The notes under the pieces: model-generated
Seen by the model: the letters and a program-made list of their open reading frames with translations, nothing else
The model's database searches: none
What the model was told of the DNA's origin: nothing
Made by a program: the position numbers and the translations under genes
NCBI GenBank assembly: GCA_910577935.1
Contig: CAJTOT010000001.1
Coordinates: 62,001-126,000 of the forward strand
Direction of reading: 5' to 3'
Origin: an uncultured Hungatella sp.
Lineage (GTDB): Bacteria > Bacillota > Clostridia > Lachnospirales > Lachnospiraceae
DNA length: 64,000 nt
In this document: in pieces, positions 59,897 to 64,000 of the stretch
Layout: every line of letters begins with the position of its first letter
How positions within the stretch are numbered: position 1 is the first letter of the stretch

Positions 59897-59924
59897 TTGA
59901 CAGGTGACCAGGAAATGGTACAAT
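59897..59924 (+). promoter_or_regulatory. Sigma-A promoter of the hybrid kinase gene
   Basis: TTGACA (59897-59902), a 16-base spacer and TACAAT (59919-59924), 45 bases before the start at 59970. Confidence 0.65.
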
Positions 59925-59969
59925 ATTTTTTATAATTGTTGTACACAGGAAGGGACGGATGGGGGCTTT

Positions 59970-62069
59970 ATGCAAAAAAGAGATCAATCGGATCGGTGCT
60001 TTCTGAGTTTGAGTGAGCAGACTTTCCCAATTATGAAACAGATTACCGAACGGATGCCTGGCGGCTTCTTCATCTATCATGCCGACGGAGACGAGGAGCT
60101 GATCTATGCCAATCAGGCTCTGGTTCAGATTTATGGCTGTGAAAGCCTGGAAGAATTCAAAGAACACACCGGTTTTACCTTTCCCGGGATGCTCCACCCA
60201 GAGGATATGGAGGCGGCGGAGCGAAGCATCAAAAAACAGATTTTCGTACGCGGCAATGATATGGACTATCTGGAATACCGCATTGTCAGGAAAGACGGCG
60301 CCGTCCGCTGGCTTAAGGACTATGGACATTTTGTCCGCACAGATGTCTACGGTGATCTCTTTTATGTCTTTGTGGAGGACGCCACGGATACCCATTTTTC
60401 AAACACCGGCGACGCCCACATGGCCCGCCTGGTCCAGGAGAGGCTGGATGCGCTGGAGGCCCTGGAGCACGAGACCACGGCGCTGAAGCTGGTGCACGAA
60501 ATCCTGTGCTCCGGCATGTGGACCATGGAGTTCAACCAGCAGGGACAGATGGTCAGCGTCTACTGGAGCCAGGAATTCCGCACCATGATCGGCTACAAGG
60601 ATGAAGAAGACTTCCCCAATGTCCTGTGTTCCTGGTCTGACCTTCTCCATCCGGAAGACCATGACAGGGTTTTAGATCAGTATTATGCCACCATCGACGA
60701 CTATACCGGAAAGCGCCTTTACGACGTGGAGTACCGCCTTTTGACGAAGGATCGGGGATATCGCTGGTTTCGCGCCACGGGCAAGCTCTCCCGCCGGGAA
60801 GACGGCACTCCCATCACTTATGTGGGCATGTTTGTGGACATTACGGACAAGAAGGAAACCGATGAAAAGCTGGAAGAACAGCGCAAGCTCCTGGAAGAGG
60901 CCCTTCTCAGGGCCCAGCGGGCATCCCAGGCTAAGACCATGTTCTTCAACAACATGTCCCACGACATCCGCACTCCCATGAACGCGGTCATCGGATTCAC
61001 CAATCTGGCCGCCACACATTTGGACAACCCGGAGCTGCTGCGGGACTATCTGAATAAGATCACCGCCTCCTCCAACCATCTCCTCAGCCTGATCAATGAT
61101 GTGCTGGACATGAGCCGCATCGAGAGCGGAAAGATGGCGATTGAGGAGGCGCCCTGCAGCCTGCCCCAGGTTCTTCGGGATCTTCAGGCCATCATCCAGG
61201 CCGATCTGGAAGCCAAGGGGCTGCATTTTCAGCTTGATGACAGCGCTCTGGTTCACCCCTATGTGGTCTGTGACCGGCTGCGCCTGAATCAGATGCTGCT
61301 GAATGTGCTGAGCAACGCCCTCAAATTCACGCCTGCCGGCGGGCACATCTCCGTCTCGGCCGCCGAGAGGCCCGGGGACGGTGAAGACACGGCCGTCTAC
61401 GAATTCTGTATCCGAGATACGGGCATCGGCATGGACCCGGAGTTCCTGAAGCATATTTTCGAGCCCTTCGAGCGGGAACGGACTTCCACCGTCAGCGGGA
61501 TTCAGGGAACAGGCCTGGGCATGTCCATCACCAAGAACTTAGTTGACCTGATGAAGGGCCATATTGCCGTGGAGAGCCGGCAGGGATGCGGCAGCGTCTT
61601 TACCTTTACATTCACCTTCCGCCTGTGCGACACTCCCGGCAGGCAGGAGGCCCAGGATAGCGCCCCCGATCAGCAGCTCATGGCCTGGCGCCTTCTGCTG
61701 GTGGAGGATAACGAACTGAATCAGGAGATCGCCGTCACCATCCTGGAGGAGGCCGGGTGCACTGTGGAGGTGGCCTCAGACGGAGCCGAAGCCGTGGAGA
61801 TGGTGCGCAGGTGTGCAGACGATCCATATGATCTGATTTTGATGGACATCCAGATGCCTGTGATGGACGGCATCGAGGCCACCAAGGTCATCCGCGCCAT
61901 GGACAACCTACGCCTCGCCAGCCTGCCCATCGTAGCCATGACCGCCAACGCCTTCGAGGAGGACAGGCAGCGGGTTCTCTCCGCCGGCATGAACGGCCAT
62001 CTGGGCAAGCCCATAGACATAGACAAGCTGTTTGCCACCTTGCAGAGCATCTTGGGAAGCAGCCGCTAA
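59970..62069 (+). CDS. Hybrid sensor histidine kinase with two PAS domains and a receiver
   Basis: The 699-residue protein has no membrane segment, so it senses a signal inside the cell. Two PAS-3-like domains (about 30-145 and 170-290) are followed by a coiled coil, a HisKA domain with phospho-His H331 in SHDIRTPMNAVIGF, an ATPase domain with NALKFTP, DTGIGM and GTGLGMSIT, and a C-terminal receiver with D626 in LILMDIQMPVMDG. No response regulator or output domain lies next to it, so its phosphorelay partner must be elsewhere. I start it at ATG 59970, with GGGGG upstream; the frame is open from 59904. Confidence 0.92.
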   Translation: MQKRDQSDRCFLSLSEQTFPIMKQITERMPGGFFIYHADGDEELIYANQALVQIYGCESLEEFKEHTGFTFPGMLHPEDMEAAERSIKKQIFVRGNDMDYLEYRIVRKDGAVRWLKDYGHFVRTDVYGDLFYVFVEDATDTHFSNTGDAHMARLVQERLDALEALEHETTALKLVHEILCSGMWTMEFNQQGQMVSVYWSQEFRTMIGYKDEEDFPNVLCSWSDLLHPEDHDRVLDQYYATIDDYTGKRLYDVEYRLLTKDRGYRWFRATGKLSRREDGTPITYVGMFVDITDKKETDEKLEEQRKLLEEALLRAQRASQAKTMFFNNMSHDIRTPMNAVIGFTNLAATHLDNPELLRDYLNKITASSNHLLSLINDVLDMSRIESGKMAIEEAPCSLPQVLRDLQAIIQADLEAKGLHFQLDDSALVHPYVVCDRLRLNQMLLNVLSNALKFTPAGGHISVSAAERPGDGEDTAVYEFCIRDTGIGMDPEFLKHIFEPFERERTSTVSGIQGTGLGMSITKNLVDLMKGHIAVESRQGCGSVFTFTFTFRLCDTPGRQEAQDSAPDQQLMAWRLLLVEDNELNQEIAVTILEEAGCTVEVASDGAEAVEMVRRCADDPYDLILMDIQMPVMDGIEATKVIRAMDNLRLASLPIVAMTANAFEEDRQRVLSAGMNGHLGKPIDIDKLFATLQSILGSSR

Positions 62070-62280
62070 GGCATGTGATGCCAGGGTCAGAAAAACAGCC
62101 CGGGAGGCAATACGTGAAGAGTCAGAATCCCTTCGCCGGTATAGACGATATGTTCGACTGTATCAGGGGAATCCGCCGCAGACACGGCTTCGGCCGCGCA
62201 ATCGCGGCGCCCCGCTTTGCTGCTTCCATCCGATCCCTCCCTTGTCCGCCGCTAATTATCTGCTTTTATTATAACCGTCA

Positions 62281-62303
62281 GGCAGGGGAAGATCACCCCT
62301 GCC
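62281..62303 (-). terminator. GC-rich hairpin
   Basis: GGCAGGGG and CCCCTGCC pair around a 7-base loop just downstream of the small minus-strand gene. The T tract is weak. The interval 62070-62280 between this and the kinase gene has no supported gene; it holds a GC-rich palindrome (GCCGCG...CGCGGC near 62197-62213). Confidence 0.5.
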
Positions 62304-62318
62304 CGATTGAAAACAAAA

Positions 62319-62573
62319 TCAGTCACCTCCATTCTTCTCTTGGCTGATGTCATTTGCTGGATATGTCTGTTGCCGGATGATCGCTTCTATCACATCATCC
62401 AGCAGCTCCAAAGCTGCCACATTTCCGCCTTCTTCTGCTGCAGATCCTTTATCTTCGGGGGATGCAATGCCGGTCTTGATTCCCATTTCCCCACCGGAAT
62501 TCTGCCCCTTCACGCCTGGAGAGGGCGTTTGGGATTCCAGAACCGTAACAAAACCCTGATGCTGGATATTCAT
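62319..62573 (-). CDS. Small unknown acidic protein
   Basis: An 84-codon frame starts with ATG at 62573, with AAAGGA 8 bases upstream. The product starts MNIQHQGFVTVLESQTPSPG, has a Gly/Ser-rich middle and a helical stretch (NVAALELLDDVIEAIIRQQT) and ends in an acidic tail. No membrane segment is seen. I do not recognise it. It may be a real small gene in an otherwise decayed region; the ribosome-binding site and a following hairpin favour this. Confidence 0.5.
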   Translation of the reverse strand: MNIQHQGFVTVLESQTPSPGVKGQNSGGEMGIKTGIASPEDKGSAAEEGGNVAALELLDDVIEAIIRQQTYPANDISQEKNGGD

Positions 62574-62689
62574 ATTTCTGTTCCTTTCTTTCTGTATCTG
62601 GGGTTTCTGGATACTTCTTTGCCTCTCTGGATCAGCTGCATACCAGCGGGAATTCCTCCTGGCAGCAGCCCTCTCCTGACAGTGTGAGG

Positions 62690-62824
62690 TCACTCGGATA
62701 TCTGTTTCTCCGCGGATATGCATCTTTTATGAAAATCTGTACAAAGTTCTTCCGGATTAAGTATACCCGCCATCGCCAGTGCGTCATTGACATATGCGGC
62801 TGGCGTCTTGTACCGCCGATTCAA
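62690..62824 (-). pseudogene. C-terminal coding remnant of an unknown gene
   Basis: About 44 codons on the minus strand read LNRRYKTPAAYVNDALAMAG and continue through ILNPEELCTDFHKRC to a stop at 62690. The composition is protein-like and there is no start with a ribosome-binding site. The piece looks like the end of a larger protein; the RRYKTPAAYVNDALA style reminds me of the C-termini of some transposases, but I cannot name it. Confidence 0.4.
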
Positions 62825-62964
62825 GACATCCGAGAAACTAAAAAATATTGAAAGTCAGTTAAAAAAACTCCCATCTTTGGAGCAGCAAAAGATATTGGAT
62901 ATTCCGGAATCTATAGTGGCTGTTGAATTGGATTATCGATTATCACGACGGGGAGTGATAGAAA

Positions 62965-63060
62965 ATGTTGATGCTGGTCTTTGACGCGCCAGAAGACAAG
63001 GATAAATTCGTCCACATCTATGAAACATATGGAAAAACGATTTATTGCACATTAGGCCGT
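62965..63060 (+). pseudogene. Truncated sigma-70-like factor (N-terminal piece)
   Basis: The first 30 or so codons (MLMLVFDAPEDKDKFVHIYE, then TYGKTIYCTLGRY) resemble region 2 of the small sigma-70 family factors common in Lachnospiraceae. The resemblance ends near 63060, where the frame passes into Lys/Glu-rich and then unrelated sequence up to 63381. It overlaps by 20 bases a preceding frame (62787-62984, ending SRRGVIENVDAGL) of unknown nature. I read this as the stump of a sigma factor gene. The remainder of 63060-63380 holds nothing I can support. Confidence 0.5.
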
Positions 63061-63380
63061 TATAATCTCGAGTTGAAATACCAGAAGAAGAAAGAGGAGA
63101 AGAAAGAAGAGCCGGTGAGGAAGCCGCGCAGGTCCCGGGCGGGCAGGAAATATGCCCGGAGCCTGCAGTGCCATGCGCCTGGAATAGAGGCGCACAGCAT
63201 GAAGTGGATGGGGGAGATGCCGGAGAGACAGCTGTGCAGCTCAACATTTGGCGTCTTTCTTGTCAGTTTTCTTTCCACGGGCAGTTCCCTGCAAGAAGAA
63301 TTATTTTCATTACGTTTTGCGCCTGAGACAAGACAATTCGGAATTTCAGGGTGCGATTTTTCGGAAAGCCGAATTATGTA

Positions 63381-63413
63381 AACAAAGGCTCCTGGAGAAA
63401 ACCCCCAGAAGCC
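63381..63413 (-). terminator. Terminator of the yceD-rpmF transcript
   Basis: On the minus strand GGCTTCTGG pairs with CCAGGAGCC (one mismatch), followed by TTTGTTT. It lies about 45 bases after rpmF. Confidence 0.75.
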
Positions 63414-63456
63414 CTATGTTTCCCAGCTTTTTTCAATTTTGCCAATTTTTCAAATC

Positions 63457-63639
63457 TTAATCTTCAACGCTGACGATCTCTCTCTTGTTGTAGCTGCCGC
63501 AGGCCTTGCAGACTCTGTGAGGCATCATCAAAGCGCCGCACTTGCTGCACTTCACCAGATTCACAGGACCCATCTTCCAGTTGGCTCTGCGTTTATCTCT
63601 TCTTGCTTTTGAAGATTTATTCTTTGGACAGATAGACAT
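63457..63639 (-). CDS. rpmF: Ribosomal protein bL32
   Basis: The 60-residue protein starts MSICPKNKSSKARRDKRRAN and has the zinc-type cysteines CSKCG and CKACG. It follows the YceD gene by 3 bases, the common order. In many relatives plsX follows rpmF; here a terminator follows instead and the adjoining region is decayed. Confidence 0.96.
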   Translation of the reverse strand: MSICPKNKSSKARRDKRRANWKMGPVNLVKCSKCGALMMPHRVCKACGSYNKREIVSVED

Positions 63640-63642
63640 GGT

Positions 63643-64000
63643 TCACACCTCCTTATACTGTTTAAAAATATCCTGGATAACAGACATTCTCAGATCCGGC
63701 GAGCTGCGGTCGCAGTCGCAGATCTCATGGTTGAGATTCACTCCACATCTATTACAGATCCCTTTGCAATCTTCATCACACAGGACTTTCATAGGTAAGT
63801 TCAGCATCAGTTCACTTTGAACCAGCTGGTCGACATCCAGATTATAACCTTGCAAATACGGCTGCTCATCGAGAGCTCTCGCTCTGTCCTCGTCTGTCTG
63901 ATTCATATCAAACACACATTCCAAATCGAGGGAGAAGGGAACCTTCACCGGCTCCAGACAGCGGCTGCAGGGTATTATGAGAGACAAACTGACTGTCCCG
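63643..64000 (-). CDS. YceD/DUF177-family protein, cut by the right edge
   Basis: The frame is open to the right edge, so the N-terminus is missing. The visible part has the family pattern SLIIPCSRCLEPV, an acidic middle (MNQTDEDRARALDEQ) and the cysteine group CDEDCKGICNRCGVNLN with a final CDCD. YceD homologues are linked to rRNA or 23S processing in other bacteria and are nearly always next to rpmF. A TTG at 63987 is unlikely to be the true start because family residues continue upstream. Confidence 0.92.
   Translation of the reverse strand, partial: GTVSLSLIIPCSRCLEPVKVPFSLDLECVFDMNQTDEDRARALDEQPYLQGYNLDVDQLVQSELMLNLPMKVLCDEDCKGICNRCGVNLNHEICDCDRSSPDLRMSVIQDIFKQYKEV

Noticed and set aside
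62032..62347. Two overlapping plus-strand frames after the histidine kinase
   Set aside because: They overlap the kinase stop and a GC palindrome, lack ribosome-binding sites and show no protein-like features.

Overview
The window reads as a chromosomal segment of a GC-rich, spore-forming member of the Lachnospiraceae (Clostridium cluster XIVa type). The reasons are: Gram-positive style ribosome-binding sites (AAGGAGG), clostridial gene orders (recG / small acid-soluble spore protein / rsmD / coaD / ylbJ; yicC / gmk / rpoZ / rimO / pgsA / cinA; DUF2953-type / gerW-ytfJ), class 1B dihydroorotate dehydrogenase (pyrD + pyrK), an RqcH homologue, and several sporulation genes. Most genes are on the minus strand. 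I see no rRNA, tRNA or CRISPR array.

Layout. 1-3886: an unknown small gene cut by the edge, a second unknown gene, an M29 aminopeptidase with an extra N-terminal region, a small membrane protein and a VanZ-like protein. 4003-7675: pyrimidine operon pyrF-pyrK-pyrD-pyrE, ending in an unannotated 49-residue membrane protein and a hairpin. 7783-11309: lrgAB, an acetyltransferase, a small alarmone synthetase and an Mrp-type ATPase. 11401-12394: a 5'-truncated flavoprotein gene. 12430-13307: a FolT-type ECF transporter component behind a clear tetrahydrofolate riboswitch. 13378-19561: gltBD with a sigma-A promoter. 19570-24323: an accessory stretch with a sulfatase, a HAD phosphatase, a sugar isomerase-like TIM barrel, a remnant of an oligopeptide-type permease, a group II intron remnant and a DeoR-type regulator. 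24426-36887: mixed enzymes (SGNH hydrolase, RecU, membrane lipase, C39-like and M23 peptidases, rRNA modification enzymes, YgiQ). 36940-48215: ylbJ, coaD, rsmD, SASP, recG, fakA, an Asp23 protein, rpmB, a second unannotated small membrane protein, and the gerW neighbourhood. 48239-54156: cinA, pgsA, rimO, rpoZ, gmk, a multi-hairpin element, yicC and a lone serine recombinase. 54363-62069: rqcH, a charged unknown protein, serS, a repeat-containing DUF4397 protein and a hybrid histidine kinase. 62070-63380: a decayed stretch with gene remnants, then rpmF and yceD at the right edge.

How it works together. The recognisable cores are pyrimidine synthesis, ammonia assimilation through glutamate synthase, folate uptake under direct THF control, translation and ribosome quality control (rpmB, rpmF, serS, rimO, rsmD, RsmF-like, RluA- and RsuA-type pseudouridine synthases, rqcH), nucleotide and lipid housekeeping (gmk, pgsA, coaD, fakA) and sporulation (SASP, ylbJ, gerW). 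I found no compelling new multi-gene defence or mobile system. The most interesting points are the probable spore-surface DUF4397 protein with a sigma-K-like promoter, the structured element between yicC and gmk where remA would be expected, the extended M29 peptidase with its coupled unknown partners, two small membrane proteins, and several gene remnants marking past deletions.
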